Below are positions 45,330 to 53,907 of a DNA stretch of 64,000 nt, piece by piece (the stretch's first letter is position 1; every line of letters starts with the position of its first letter). The translations under genes and the position numbers were made by a program. This DNA is from Streptomyces sp. NBC_01351. Lineage in GTDB: Bacteria; Actinomycetota; Actinomycetes; Streptomycetales; Streptomycetaceae. The stretch is taken from positions 3,282,501 to 3,346,500 of the forward strand of contig NZ_CP108356.1 in NCBI RefSeq assembly GCF_036237315.1, given 5' to 3'. Below the pieces are notes generated by a model. That model had not been told where the DNA came from. It worked only from the letters and a program-made list of their open reading frames with translations, and did not search any database.

Positions 45330-46235
45330 ATGTCCGTCACCACCCCGCCCGTCACCACCCCGCTCGACGACGCAGCCCTCGCCGCCTCCCTCGACGGCGG
45401 CTTCACCAGCCGGCACGCCGAGGTCAACGGCACCCGCCTCCACTACGTGGAAGGCGGCAGCGGCGAAACACTCGTCCTCCTCGGCGGCTGGCCCCAGACC
45501 TGGTGGCAGTGGAACAAGGTGATGCCCGCACTGGCCCGCCGCTACCGGGTGATCGCCGTCGACCTGCGCGGCATGGGCGGCTCCGCCAAGCCCGAGGACG
45601 GCTACGACAAGAAGACGATGGCCGCCGACGTCCGCGCCCTCCTCGACCACCTCTCCATCGGGTCCGCGCACCTCGCCGGCCACGACATCGGCGCGATGGT
45701 CGCCTACGCCTTCGCCGCCAACCACCCCGAGGCCACCCGCCGCATCGCCCTGCTCGACGTCTTGCACCCCGACGACAGCTGGGCCCAGATGCCCCTGCTC
45801 CCCCGGTCCGACCTGTTCCACCTGTGGTGGTTCGCCTTCAACCAGGTGGAGGGCCTGCCCGAGCGTCTCCTGGAGGGCCGCTACCACCTCCTGCTGGACT
45901 GGCTGTTCGGGAACGCGGCCGTCGACCAGTCCTCGATCGACGTCCGTTCCCGCGCGGTGTACGCCCGCGCGTACGACTCCCCGGACGCGATCCGCGCCGG
46001 CAACGCCTGGTACCGCGCCTTCGGCCAGGACATCGCCGACCTCGCCGACTACACCCCCGTAGCCGCCCCGCTGCTCGCCCTCGGCGGCGAGTACAGCAAC
46101 TACGAACAGCTGGTCGCCGCGGTCCCGGCGCTCGGCATCGACACCCGGGTCGTCCGGGTCGACGGCAGCGGCCACTACGTGCCGGAGGAACAGCCGGAGT
46201 TCGTAGTGGCCGAGTTGACCCGCTTCTTCGGCTGA
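45330..46235 (+). CDS. alpha/beta hydrolase, epoxide hydrolase-like
   Basis: A 301-residue protein. The oxyanion-hole block LLGGWPQTWWQW fits the HGxP region, the nucleophile is Asp in AGHDIGAMVAY (typical of epoxide hydrolases and haloalkane dehalogenases rather than Ser esterases), and the base His lies in GSGHYVPEEQPE. VDLRGMGGSAKP is also characteristic. ATG 45330 has a GAGG ribosome site; a GTG at 45318 is in frame. It is divergently transcribed from the ArsR gene and probably repressed by it, suggesting induction by a reactive or electrophilic compound. Confidence 0.88.
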   Translation: MSVTTPPVTTPLDDAALAASLDGGFTSRHAEVNGTRLHYVEGGSGETLVLLGGWPQTWWQWNKVMPALARRYRVIAVDLRGMGGSAKPEDGYDKKTMAADVRALLDHLSIGSAHLAGHDIGAMVAYAFAANHPEATRRIALLDVLHPDDSWAQMPLLPRSDLFHLWWFAFNQVEGLPERLLEGRYHLLLDWLFGNAAVDQSSIDVRSRAVYARAYDSPDAIRAGNAWYRAFGQDIADLADYTPVAAPLLALGGEYSNYEQLVAAVPALGIDTRVVRVDGSGHYVPEEQPEFVVAELTRFFG

Positions 46236-46260
46236 CCGGCACGTCGGTCACTCAGCGCCA

Positions 46261-46290
46261 GCGCCACGCCGGGCGGCCCCGGCGTGGCGC
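46261..46290. terminator. terminator after the epoxide-hydrolase-like gene
   Basis: A 13-bp perfect stem (46261-46273 with 46278-46290, GCGCCACGCCGGG) around a CGGC loop starts 26 bp after the stop codon. Confidence 0.8.
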
Positions 46291-46456
46291 GTTCTCCCCG
46301 CTCACCCTCTGTACCAGCGGGAGTTGCCGGACCCGATGCCAACTCTCCGCCCCCACTGCTCCGTTCGTGGCGCACGAGTCGCCGGTTCGGCCCACCACAC
46401 CTAGCGTCGAGCCGAAAGAGGTGCATTTCGCGCCTTTTCGACCCGGAGGATTCACC

Positions 46457-46984
46457 ATGCGTGCGATACGTGTCGCGTCCGTCGCCCTGCTGTCCACCGC
46501 CGCCCTCGCGCTCGCCGCGCCCCTGGCCTCGGCCAACGACGGCGGGACCACGCCCAACGTGACGTCGTTCGGCTTCACCGTCTCCCCCGCCACCGTCGCC
46601 GCCGGCGGGACGGTCACCCTGAACGCCACCGGCTGCCAGGAGCCGCAGGTCAAGGTCTCCTCGGGCGTCTTCGACGCGGTCGAGCTCAACGAGGGCAAGT
46701 CCGCCACCGCCAAGGTCGACGTCGACGCCAAGGCCGGCGCGCAGTACGAGGTGACCTTCGACTGCAAGGGCGAGAAGGGCACCACCACCCTCACCGTCGC
46801 GGGCGCCGCCACCACCAAGCCGGGCGGGACCACGGCCCCCGACAAGGGCGTCAAGGCCGGCCTCGGCGGCGGCGCCGGAGGCGGTCTGAACACCTCGGCG
46901 ATCGCGGTCGGTTCCGCGCTCCTCGCGGGCGCCGTCGGCGGCGGTGTGCTGCTGATGCGCCGCCGCGCCGACGGCAACGCCTGA
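46457..46984 (+). CDS. secreted, C-terminally anchored surface protein
   Basis: A 175-residue protein. It has a signal peptide (MRAIRVASVALL, cleavage near ASA at 24-26), a beta-sandwich-like domain of about 85 residues with two cysteines (TGCQEP and FDCKGE), a Gly/Thr/Lys linker, and a C-terminal hydrophobic helix ending MRRRADGNA. The end looks like a wall-anchor signal but has no LPxTG or LAxTG motif. ATG 46457 has a GGAGGA ribosome site. It precedes a class F sortase gene by 89 bp with a terminator-like hairpin between, an arrangement common in streptomycetes, so the two may work together. Confidence 0.8.
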   Translation: MRAIRVASVALLSTAALALAAPLASANDGGTTPNVTSFGFTVSPATVAAGGTVTLNATGCQEPQVKVSSGVFDAVELNEGKSATAKVDVDAKAGAQYEVTFDCKGEKGTTTLTVAGAATTKPGGTTAPDKGVKAGLGGGAGGGLNTSAIAVGSALLAGAVGGGVLLMRRRADGNA

Positions 46985-46993
46985 CCCGAGACT

Positions 46994-47036
46994 CCCCGGC
47001 CCGTCCGGCCGCCCCTGGCTGCCGGACGGGCCGGGG
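46994..47036 (+). terminator. hairpin between the surface-protein gene and the sortase gene
   Basis: Arms 46994-47008 (CCCCGGCCCGTCCGG) and 47022-47036 are perfectly complementary over 15 bp, with a 13-nt loop. It begins 10 bp after the stop. As both genes face the same way, it may terminate partially, giving more surface protein than sortase. Confidence 0.75.
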
Positions 47037-47073
47037 CCATGGCCCACACCCAGAGGCACAAGGAGGCACGGCC

Positions 47074-47727
47074 ATGGCAGGCCCCGGTACCAAGCCCCGC
47101 AGCGGCTGGGGCGTCGTGGCCCTCGTCGCCCTCCTCGGCATCTACCTCCTCGGCAACGGCCTCGACGCGAACGGCGGCCCCCCGCAGCCCGCGCAGGCCG
47201 CGGGCCTGGTCAGCGACCCCGCCCACGACGCGGCGGCCCGCGCCCTCCCGCCGGCCCCCGCGCCGCTGAAGGCCTCCGCCCCGCGGCGGGTACGGATCCC
47301 CGCCCTGCGCGTCGACGCACCCGTCACCCGCGTCGGGCTCGACCCCGAGGGCTGGGTGGACGCCCCGCCCCCGCAGGAACGGAACCTCGCGGGCTGGTAC
47401 GAGGGCTCCCCCACCCCCGGCTCCCGGGGCACGGCGGTGCTCGACGGCCACGTCGACAACAAGGAGGGCCCGGCGGTCTTCTACGAACTCGGCTCCCTCG
47501 AGCCGGGCCGGCACATCGAGGTGGACCGGGCGGACGGCCGTACCGCCGTGTTCACGGCGTACGGCGTCGAGGTGGTGAACAAGGACGACTTCCCGGCCGC
47601 CCGCGTCTACGGTCCCAAGGGCGAGGCCGAGCTCCGCGTGATCACCTGCGGCGGCGGATTCTCGAAGACGACGGGCTACGACGGCAACGTCGTCGTATTC
47701 GCCCGCCTGACCGAAGTCCGCGATTAG
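47074..47727 (+). CDS. class F sortase
   Basis: A 217-residue sortase with an uncleaved N-terminal membrane helix (about 12-30). The catalytic triad is H126 in LDGHVDNKEG, C192 in RVITCGGGF and R211 in VVVFARL. The lack of a typical TLxTC motif, and the length, fit actinobacterial class F sortases. Sortases cleave surface proteins at a sorting motif and attach them to peptidoglycan. ATG 47074 is preceded by an AAGGAGG-like purine stretch. The upstream gene encodes a possible partner, though it lacks a standard motif. Confidence 0.88.
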   Translation: MAGPGTKPRSGWGVVALVALLGIYLLGNGLDANGGPPQPAQAAGLVSDPAHDAAARALPPAPAPLKASAPRRVRIPALRVDAPVTRVGLDPEGWVDAPPPQERNLAGWYEGSPTPGSRGTAVLDGHVDNKEGPAVFYELGSLEPGRHIEVDRADGRTAVFTAYGVEVVNKDDFPAARVYGPKGEAELRVITCGGGFSKTTGYDGNVVVFARLTEVRD

Positions 47728-47748
47728 CCGCCCCGTACGCTCGGCGCC

Positions 47749-48102
47749 ATGGACGTACTCATCAGTGTTTTCGTCGGCCTGCACATCATCGGGATCGCCT
47801 CGCTCCTCGGCGGCTTCCTCACCCAGATGAAGGCGATGAGCGCGGGCACCGCCCGCTTCGTGCCCGCGATGCTGCACGGCGCGCTCACCATGCTCGTCAC
47901 CGGTGTGCTCCTGGTCGGCTTCCGCGAGATGGACGGCACCTCCGTCAACCACGTCAAGATCGGCGTGAAGCTCGCCGTCCTCTTCGTGGTCCTCGCCCTC
48001 GTCTACGTCAAGCGCGACGAGGAGCGGGTGGAGAAGGCCCTGTTCGGCGCGGTCGGCGGACTGACCATCGCCAATATCTTTATCGCCGTTCTCTGGCACT
48101 GA
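47749..48102 (+). CDS. four-helix integral membrane protein
   Basis: A 117-residue protein with four hydrophobic helices (about 3-24, 42-60, 70-88 and 98-116) and a short charged loop VKRDEERVEKA. It belongs to a widespread streptomycete membrane-protein type of unknown function. TACGCT (47736-47741) lies 7 bases before ATG 47749, suggesting a leaderless transcript independent of the sortase gene 21 bp upstream. Confidence 0.75.
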   Translation: MDVLISVFVGLHIIGIASLLGGFLTQMKAMSAGTARFVPAMLHGALTMLVTGVLLVGFREMDGTSVNHVKIGVKLAVLFVVLALVYVKRDEERVEKALFGAVGGLTIANIFIAVLWH

Positions 48103-48218
48103 TCACCACCGATCCACCACATCCGATCAGTTCGGGTCATCTCGTCATCGGCCCGTTACGTTCAGGTTTAGCGTCCTCCCCCAAGACCCAGCCGACAGGG
48201 GAAGGACGTGAGGCCCTC

Positions 48219-49295
48219 GTGGCCAGTCATCGAAAGCCCAGGCAGCGCCCGCTCTCCGGCGGCACGGTACGGACCACCGCCGCCACCCTCGCCCTCGCGG
48301 GCGCTGCCACCGCCACCGCCTTCGAAGGCACCTCCCAGGCCGACCCCGGCTCCACCCCCTCCCAGGTCAAGTCGGAGGTGGACCGGCTCTACCAGGAGGC
48401 CGAGGCCGCGACCGAGCGGTACAACGGGGCGAAGGAGAAGGCCGACGAGGCCGATCGCGCGCTGACCGCCCTGCGCGAGGAAACCGCCCGCAAGACCGAC
48501 CAGCTCAACACCGCCCGCAGCGCCCTCGGTTCGCTCGCCGCAGGCCAGTACCGCAGCGGCTCGCTCGGCACCGCCGTACAGCTCGCGCTGGCGGCCGACC
48601 CGCAGGAGTACCTGGCCCAGGCCTCCTTCATCAGCCGCGCCCACGAACGCAACGCCGCCGGGATCAACACCGTGCGCCGCCGCCTCGACGAGGTCGGCAA
48701 GCTCCGGGAGCAGGCCGCCGGGCGGCTCACCGACCTCCGCGCCCGGCAGGACGAACTCGCCGAGCACAAGGCGGCGATCGAGGGCAAGCTCGATGCCGCC
48801 AAGCGCCTGCTGGCCAGGCTCACCGCCGAGCAGCGCGCCGCGTACGAGGCCCAGTCGGCCGGGAGCTCCCCCGCCGGACCGCGCACCACGAACACGACTC
48901 CGCCGCCGCCCGGATGGGGGCACCTCCCAGCGGTAGCTGGGGGAGGCTCCCGCGCGGCGCGCGCCGTGGCCTTCGCGTACGGGGCGATCGGGAAGCCGTA
49001 CGTGTGGGGCGCGACGGGCCCTGGGTCCTTCGACTGCTCGGGCCTGACCCAGGCGGCCTGGCGCTCGGCGGGGGTTTCGCTGCCCCGCACCACCTACACC
49101 CAGATCAATGCCGGCCGGCGCGTCTCCCGCGGCGAACTGGCCCCCGGTGACCTGGTGTTCTTCTACTCCGGGGTGACCCACGTCGGGATGTACATCGGCA
49201 ACGGCCAGATGATCCACGCCCCGCGCCCCGGCTCCACGGTCCGGTTGGCCCCGATCGACTCGATGCCCTGGGCGGGCGCCTCCCGCCCCGCGTGA
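48219..49295 (+). CDS. secreted NlpC/P60 (C40) peptidoglycan peptidase
   Basis: A 358-residue protein. The signal peptide has a basic start (RKPRQR) and cleavage near residues 40-42. A long coiled-coil (about 50-225, rich in Glu/Ala/Lys/Arg) is followed by a linker and the C40 domain from about 245. The catalytic residues are Cys in FDCSGLTQ, His in THVGMYIG and His in MIHAPRPG. It should cut between D-Glu and the diamino acid in stem peptides. GTG 48219 has a GAGG site 6 bases upstream, and TAGCGT (48169-48174) is a likely -10. The linker (about 228-243) is encoded by a palindromic repeat of a type otherwise found between genes. Confidence 0.9.
   Translation: MASHRKPRQRPLSGGTVRTTAATLALAGAATATAFEGTSQADPGSTPSQVKSEVDRLYQEAEAATERYNGAKEKADEADRALTALREETARKTDQLNTARSALGSLAAGQYRSGSLGTAVQLALAADPQEYLAQASFISRAHERNAAGINTVRRRLDEVGKLREQAAGRLTDLRARQDELAEHKAAIEGKLDAAKRLLARLTAEQRAAYEAQSAGSSPAGPRTTNTTPPPPGWGHLPAVAGGGSRAARAVAFAYGAIGKPYVWGATGPGSFDCSGLTQAAWRSAGVSLPRTTYTQINAGRRVSRGELAPGDLVFFYSGVTHVGMYIGNGQMIHAPRPGSTVRLAPIDSMPWAGASRPA
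48915..48946 (+). repeat. palindromic repeat inserted in frame in the NlpC/P60 linker
   Basis: GGGGGCACCTCCCAGC-GGTA-GCTGGGGGAGG forms a hairpin with a 9-11-bp stem. Related palindromes occur in non-coding DNA, here at 8614-8645. It encodes the Pro/Gly-rich segment between the coiled-coil and the peptidase domain and keeps the frame open. Confidence 0.7.
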
Positions 49296-49313
49296 GATCC
49301 GGACGACCCAGCG

Positions 49314-50426
49314 CTACGGCGCCTTGACCACGCCGCTCAGCCAGCCGAAGGTCTGCGGCAGCTGCTTGGACCACGCTTCGAGGTTGTGGCCGCCGACCAC
49401 CTTCTCCGCGTGCACCGTGGTCGGGGCCTTCGCCAGGGCCTTGAGGTCCGTGCCGGACAGGTAGCCGTCGTGTTCGGCCCCCGACATCCACAGCGAGACC
49501 GCCGGCGGCGCGGGCGCGGCCTGGAGCACGGCCTTCAGGTTGTGCGTGCGGCGCAGTTCCGGATCCTGGGCCACCGGCGAGGAGGGCTCCTGGCCGGGGT
49601 CGTTGTAGCCGGAGAGGGAGACGGCCGCGCTGTAGCGGTCGGGGTGGGCGATGGCCAGTTTGGCGGCGCAGTAGGCGCCCGCCGAGTAGCCGGCGACGCC
49701 CCAGGTGCGGGAGTCCTCCGAGGCCCGGAAGTTGTCGACGACCATCTTGCGGACGTCGACGCTGAACCAGCTGTCGGCGTTGACCTTGCCGGGGATGTTG
49801 GCGCAGCCGGTGTCGCCGTTGCCGAGCAGCATGGCGCGCGGGGAGACGAGGATGAACGGCTGCACCTTGCCGCTCTTCATCAGCGGTTCCAGCACCTCGT
49901 GCGCCTTGAGCCCCTGGAACCAGGACTTGCCCGTGCCCGGGATGCCCGGGATCAGCTCGACGACCGGGAACTTCTTGTCCTTGTAGGCCGGGTCGTCGTA
50001 CTGCGGCGGCAGCCACACCATGACGTCGCCCTTGACCCCGGATATCTTGCCGTCGACTTCGGTCTTCTTGACCCGCCCGCCGAGGCCGTCCACCGGCTGG
50101 AACTCCTGCAGCACCTTCGGCGCCTTCCCGACCTCCTCCGCCTTCTTCCCGCCGAGGCCGTCCGGGCCGAGGTCGGGGGCGGCGGTGACGTACTTCCCGG
50201 TGCCGAAGAGGTCGCCCCAGGACGTGTAGAAGTGCTCGGCCCGGTTGACCGCGACGAACACCACGGCGACGGCGGTGACCTGCGCGAACACCACCATGAG
50301 CGCCCGCGCGGCGACCCGTACGGCGACGGGGCCGCGGACCTTGCTCCACACGGCCAGCGGAAGGATGACGGCGATCGCGGTGAGCGCGATCGCCGTCACG
50401 AAGAAGGGTGTCCCCGTCAGGCTCAT
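49314..50426 (-). CDS. membrane-anchored esterase (alpha/beta hydrolase, esterase D / antigen 85-like)
   Basis: A 370-residue protein with two N-terminal hydrophobic helices (about 9-30 and 38-62), then an extracytoplasmic esterase domain. VWLPPQYDDP and the oxyanion-side LIPGIPGTGKSW lead to the nucleophile in VAGYSAGAYCA; the acid is probably in SGAEHDGYLSG and the base His in VVGGHNLEAW. The fold and order match the esterase D / mycolyltransferase-like group common in actinobacteria; the substrate is unknown. ATG 50426 was chosen over a TTG 12 bases upstream because GGGTGG precedes it. Convergent with the NlpC/P60 gene, 18 bp apart. Confidence 0.83.
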   Translation of the reverse strand: MSLTGTPFFVTAIALTAIAVILPLAVWSKVRGPVAVRVAARALMVVFAQVTAVAVVFVAVNRAEHFYTSWGDLFGTGKYVTAAPDLGPDGLGGKKAEEVGKAPKVLQEFQPVDGLGGRVKKTEVDGKISGVKGDVMVWLPPQYDDPAYKDKKFPVVELIPGIPGTGKSWFQGLKAHEVLEPLMKSGKVQPFILVSPRAMLLGNGDTGCANIPGKVNADSWFSVDVRKMVVDNFRASEDSRTWGVAGYSAGAYCAAKLAIAHPDRYSAAVSLSGYNDPGQEPSSPVAQDPELRRTHNLKAVLQAAPAPPAVSLWMSGAEHDGYLSGTDLKALAKAPTTVHAEKVVGGHNLEAWSKQLPQTFGWLSGVVKAP

Positions 50427-50486
50427 CACGCCACCCAAGAGGGCGGCGTGACGCGGCCCGGTTGCGCGATCAGCCTGCGGTGTGGA

Positions 50487-51176
50487 TCACACCAGCCGGC
50501 GGGCCGTCGCCCAGCGGGTCAGTTCGTGGCGGTTGGAGAGCTGGAGCTTCCTGAGCACCGCCGAGACGTGCGATTCGACGGTCTTCACCGAGATGAAGAG
50601 CTGCTTGGCGATCTCCTTGTACGCGTATCCGCGCGCGATCAGCCGCAGCACCTCGCGCTCGCGCTGCGTCAGGCGGTCCAGGTCCTCGTCGACCGGCGGG
50701 GCGTCCGTCGAGGCGAAGGCGTCGAGCACGAAGCCGGCCAGCCGCGGCGAGAACACCGCGTCCCCGTCCTGCACCCGGAAGACCGAGTTCACCAGTTCGG
50801 TGCCGGTGATGGTCTTGGTGACGTAGCCGCGGGCGCCGCCCCGGATGACCCCGATGACGTCCTCGGCCGCGTCGGACACCGACAGCGCCAGGAATCTGAC
50901 CGGGGCCTCGGCCGCCGCCATCAGCGGGGCGCAGCGGCGCAGCACCTCGACACCGCCGCCGCCGGGCAGGTGCACGTCGAGCAGGACCACCTCGGGTCGG
51001 GTGGCGGTGATGACGGTGACGGCCTGGTCGACGTCGGCCGCCTCGCCGACGACCTCGACCCCGGTCCGCTCGGTCTCGCCGATCTCGGCCTGTACGCCCG
51101 CGCGGAACATCCGGTGGTCGTCGACGAGCACGACCCGGACCCTGCGGGTCTCCTTCTCAGCGCTGTCCTCGGTCAT
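50487..51176 (-). CDS. NarL/LuxR-family response regulator
   Basis: A 229-residue response regulator. The receiver domain (about 12-135) has the acidic pocket VDDHRMF, the phospho-acceptor Asp in VVLLDVHLPGG, and the conserved Ser/Lys in ALSVSD and YVTKTI. The C-terminal LuxR domain contains LTQREREVLRLIARGYAYKEIA and ISVKTVESHVSAVLRKL. ATG 51176 overlaps the stop of the kinase gene by 4 bp, so the pair is translationally coupled. Likely targets are the kinase's own promoter and the divergent PspC-domain gene, where repeats lie at 52498-52537. Confidence 0.94.
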   Translation of the reverse strand: MTEDSAEKETRRVRVVLVDDHRMFRAGVQAEIGETERTGVEVVGEAADVDQAVTVITATRPEVVLLDVHLPGGGGVEVLRRCAPLMAAAEAPVRFLALSVSDAAEDVIGVIRGGARGYVTKTITGTELVNSVFRVQDGDAVFSPRLAGFVLDAFASTDAPPVDEDLDRLTQREREVLRLIARGYAYKEIAKQLFISVKTVESHVSAVLRKLQLSNRHELTRWATARRLV

Positions 51177-52462
51177 GCCGCTTTCGCCGCCCTCTCCATC
51201 TCCAGCTCGACTTCCGTGCCGCCGTCGGGCGCGGACCGCAGTCGTGCGGTCCCGCCGTTGCGCTGCATCCGGCCGATGATCGATTCTCGTACGCCCATGC
51301 GGTCGTCCGGTACCGCGTCGATGTCGAAGCCCGGTCCCCGGTCCCGTACGGACACGAACACCGTCTGCCCCTCCACTTCGGCGTACACCTGTACCGGCCC
51401 GCCGTCGCCACCGTACTTGGCGGCGTTGACCATCGCCTCGCGCGCTGCCTGGATCTGTGCGGCCAGCTTCTCGTCGAGGGGGCAGTCACCGACGACCACG
51501 ACCTCGATGGGCACCCCGTGATGGTCCTCGACCTCGGCGGCGATCTTCTTCACTGCGTCCGCGAGGGTGGCCGGTTCCTCGGCCTCGTCCTTGCCGGTGC
51601 CCTCGGGCTTGTACAGCCAGTTCCGCAGCTCCCGCTCCTGGGCGCGCGCGAGCCGGCGCACCTCCCCCACGTCCTCCGCGTTGCGCTGGATCAGGGTGAG
51701 GGTGTGCAGGACGGAGTCGTGGACGTGGGCGGCGACCTCGGCGCGCTCCTGGGCTCGGATGCGCATCAGGCGTTCCTCGGAGAGGTCCTGGGTCATCCGG
51801 ATCAGCCAGGGTCCGGCGAGCAGGGCGATGCCGATGAGGACGGCGAGGGTGGCGGTGAGTACGTTGCCGAGCTGCGCGGCGGAGCCCCGTACGACGAGGA
51901 AGACGGTCAGCCCCACTCCGACGAGGGCGACTCCGGCGAGCGCCCGGACGAGCTGGAACACCCGGCCGCGGCCGGCGGCGGCATCGCCCCAGTGGGCGCG
52001 CCGCGCGTTGTCGGCCTGCCGCCACACGAGGACCACGCCCGCGCCGACCAGCAGGGTCGGCCACACGTAGCGCCCGGAGGTGCCGCCGATCTCGAGCTTG
52101 GCGATGAAGATCCACACGCCGACGAGGAGGACGACCAGCGCGAGCACCTGCCCCTTGTCGGGTCTGCGCAGGTGACGGCCGCCGTCGGCGAGGGTCTCGA
52201 AGAAGGAGCGGTTCTCGGCGCGGCCGCCGACGCCGAGCGGTACGAACACCCAGAACGCGGCGTACAGCATCACGCCGAGGCCGTCCCCGAACATGAACAG
52301 GCCGAGGAAGGTGAGCCGGACCCAGATCACGGGCAGGCCGAGGTGCCCGGCGAGACCCCGCGCGACTCCGCCGAGCATCCGGCCGTCGGCGCTGCGGTAG
52401 AGCTTGCGCGGCGGCGCCTCGTCGGTGTCGGGCACGTGGTGGGGAGCGGCGGCTACGGGCAT
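51173..52462 (-). CDS. sensor histidine kinase with N-terminal PspC domain
   Basis: A 429-residue kinase. The PspC domain at residues about 18-80 (RSADGRMLGGVARGLAGHLGL, then a membrane helix) is followed by further helices (about 105-125, 130-150, 180-205, 212-235), a HisKA_3 dimerisation domain with the phospho-accepting His in HVHDSVLHTL, and an ATPase domain with EAMVNAAKYGG (N box), DRGPGFD and GMGVRESI-like G boxes. PspC domains sense or respond to envelope stress. ATG 52462 is preferred; GTG 52477 and GTG 52468 are in frame. Divergent from another PspC-domain gene. Confidence 0.9.
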   Translation of the reverse strand: MPVAAAPHHVPDTDEAPPRKLYRSADGRMLGGVARGLAGHLGLPVIWVRLTFLGLFMFGDGLGVMLYAAFWVFVPLGVGGRAENRSFFETLADGGRHLRRPDKGQVLALVVLLVGVWIFIAKLEIGGTSGRYVWPTLLVGAGVVLVWRQADNARRAHWGDAAAGRGRVFQLVRALAGVALVGVGLTVFLVVRGSAAQLGNVLTATLAVLIGIALLAGPWLIRMTQDLSEERLMRIRAQERAEVAAHVHDSVLHTLTLIQRNAEDVGEVRRLARAQERELRNWLYKPEGTGKDEAEEPATLADAVKKIAAEVEDHHGVPIEVVVVGDCPLDEKLAAQIQAAREAMVNAAKYGGDGGPVQVYAEVEGQTVFVSVRDRGPGFDIDAVPDDRMGVRESIIGRMQRNGGTARLRSAPDGGTEVELEMERAAKAA

Positions 52463-52497
52463 GTCACCAAGGGTCACACGTGCGCGGGTGGCCGGGC

Positions 52498-52550
52498 ATC
52501 AGGGCATCCCCCCATTCCGGTCGGGGGGATATCAGGGTTGCGCCAGGGTT
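52498..52550. promoter_or_regulatory. repeats between the divergent kinase and PspC genes
   Basis: ATCAGGG occurs at 52498-52504 and 52531-52537, with a related CCAGGGTT at 52543-52550. Between the first two lies a perfect 8-bp inverted repeat ATCCCCCC-N9-GGGGGGAT (52506-52513 / 52523-52530). Position and symmetry suggest binding of the adjacent response regulator to control both divergent genes. Confidence 0.6.
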
Positions 52551-52593
52551 CGGCCGGATGCCCGGGGCCGCCCGGGCCGGTCACCATGGACGC

Positions 52594-53907
52594 ATGACCG
52601 AAGTACACGACGCCCCACCGACAGAACCCGGAGCCCCTCAGCCTCCAGATGCCCGGCCGCCCGTTCGCCGCAGCAAGGGGGACAAGGTCGTCGCGGGCGT
52701 GTGCGGGGGCCTGGGCCGGTACTTCGACCTGGATCCGGTGGTGTTCCGGATCGTCATCGGCGTGCTCACCTTCACCGGGGGCGTCGGCCTGATCTTCTAC
52801 GGCTTCGCGTGGCTGCTCCTCCCGCAGGAGGGCGAGGAGGACAGCGAGGCGAAACGGCTGCTGACGGGCCGGGTCGAGGGTTCGACGCTGGCGGCGGTGT
52901 TCGCGGCCCTGGTGGGCTGCGCGCTGTTCCTGTCGATGCTGACCAACGGCGGGCTCGCGGTCTTCTCCGTACTGGTCATCCTGGCGCTCGGCGGCGCCTC
53001 CCACTGGTCGCGGCAGCGCCGGCAGGGCCAGACCCCCGAGGCCGAGGCCCCCGACGCGCAGCGCGCCGCGCATTCGCCCGCCCCGCCGGAGACGAAGGCG
53101 CCGCCGGCGCCCGGCGGCCCGTCCTGGTGGCGGGACCCGCTGGTCAAGGACGGCACCACCGGCCCCGTCGGGTCCACCGGCTACCTGTGGGGCCCCGCGG
53201 ACACCGAGGACGCGACGCCGCGCACCGAGGCTCCGCGGGCGCCCGAGGCACCGGTCTACGCACCGGCCCGCCCGCGCGGCGGGATCGGCGGGCGGGTCTT
53301 CGTACTGGCCCTGCTGGCCGGGGGCATCGGCACCGCCTCCGTGTGGGAGGGGAGCACGCTGAGCCACGCCCTGCAGATCGGGCTCGCCGCGGCGCTGGCC
53401 GTCTTCGGCCTCGGCCTCGCGGTCAGCTCCGTCAAGGGCCGCACCGGCTTCGGCACGGTGCTGCTGGCGCTGATCACCGCCGGGCTGCTGGCGGGCGCCT
53501 CGGCGCTGCCGCGCGAGATCGGCACCGACTGGAAGCGGATCGACTGGCGGCCGGCCGCCGTGGCCGACGTACGGCCCGTGTACGAGGCGGGCACCGGGCT
53601 CGCCACCTTGGACCTGAGCCGGCTGGACGTCCCGAAGGGCGCCACGGTGAAGGTGCGCGCCTCCATCGACGCGGGGCGGCTCAAGGTGATCGTGCCCCGG
53701 GAGGTCACGGCGCGGGCCGACGTGTCGGTGAAGCTGGGCGACATCCACATGCCCGGCGAGACCAGCCAGGACGTACGCATCAAGAGCGGCGGCGAAACGC
53801 AGGCGGCGACCCTGCCGCCCGCAGCCGGCACCGAGGCCGGCGGGACGATCGAGCTGCACCTGAACGCGGGTGTGGGACAGGTGGAGGTGGCCCGTGCCGC
53901 GTCATGA
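52594..53907 (+). CDS. PspC-domain membrane protein with C-terminal adhesin-like beta domain
   Basis: A 437-residue protein. A PspC domain (about 26-80: RSKGDKVVAGVCGGLGRYFDLDPVVFR plus a helix ending LLLPQEG) is followed by two helices, a Pro/Ala/Glu linker, two to three further helices (about 235-305), and a C-terminal beta-rich domain with LDLSRLDVPKGATVKV and DVSVKLGDIHMPG, similar to DUF4097-type repeats. ATG 52594 has no strong ribosome site. It faces the PspC-kinase operon and is overlapped by the next small gene, so an envelope-stress module is likely. Confidence 0.83.
   Translation: MTEVHDAPPTEPGAPQPPDARPPVRRSKGDKVVAGVCGGLGRYFDLDPVVFRIVIGVLTFTGGVGLIFYGFAWLLLPQEGEEDSEAKRLLTGRVEGSTLAAVFAALVGCALFLSMLTNGGLAVFSVLVILALGGASHWSRQRRQGQTPEAEAPDAQRAAHSPAPPETKAPPAPGGPSWWRDPLVKDGTTGPVGSTGYLWGPADTEDATPRTEAPRAPEAPVYAPARPRGGIGGRVFVLALLAGGIGTASVWEGSTLSHALQIGLAAALAVFGLGLAVSSVKGRTGFGTVLLALITAGLLAGASALPREIGTDWKRIDWRPAAVADVRPVYEAGTGLATLDLSRLDVPKGATVKVRASIDAGRLKVIVPREVTARADVSVKLGDIHMPGETSQDVRIKSGGETQAATLPPAAGTEAGGTIELHLNAGVGQVEVARAAS

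Noticed and set aside
48103-48218. c-di-AMP riboswitch before the NlpC/P60 gene
   Set aside because: The leader after the TAGCGT box is only about 40 nt, too short for the aptamer.
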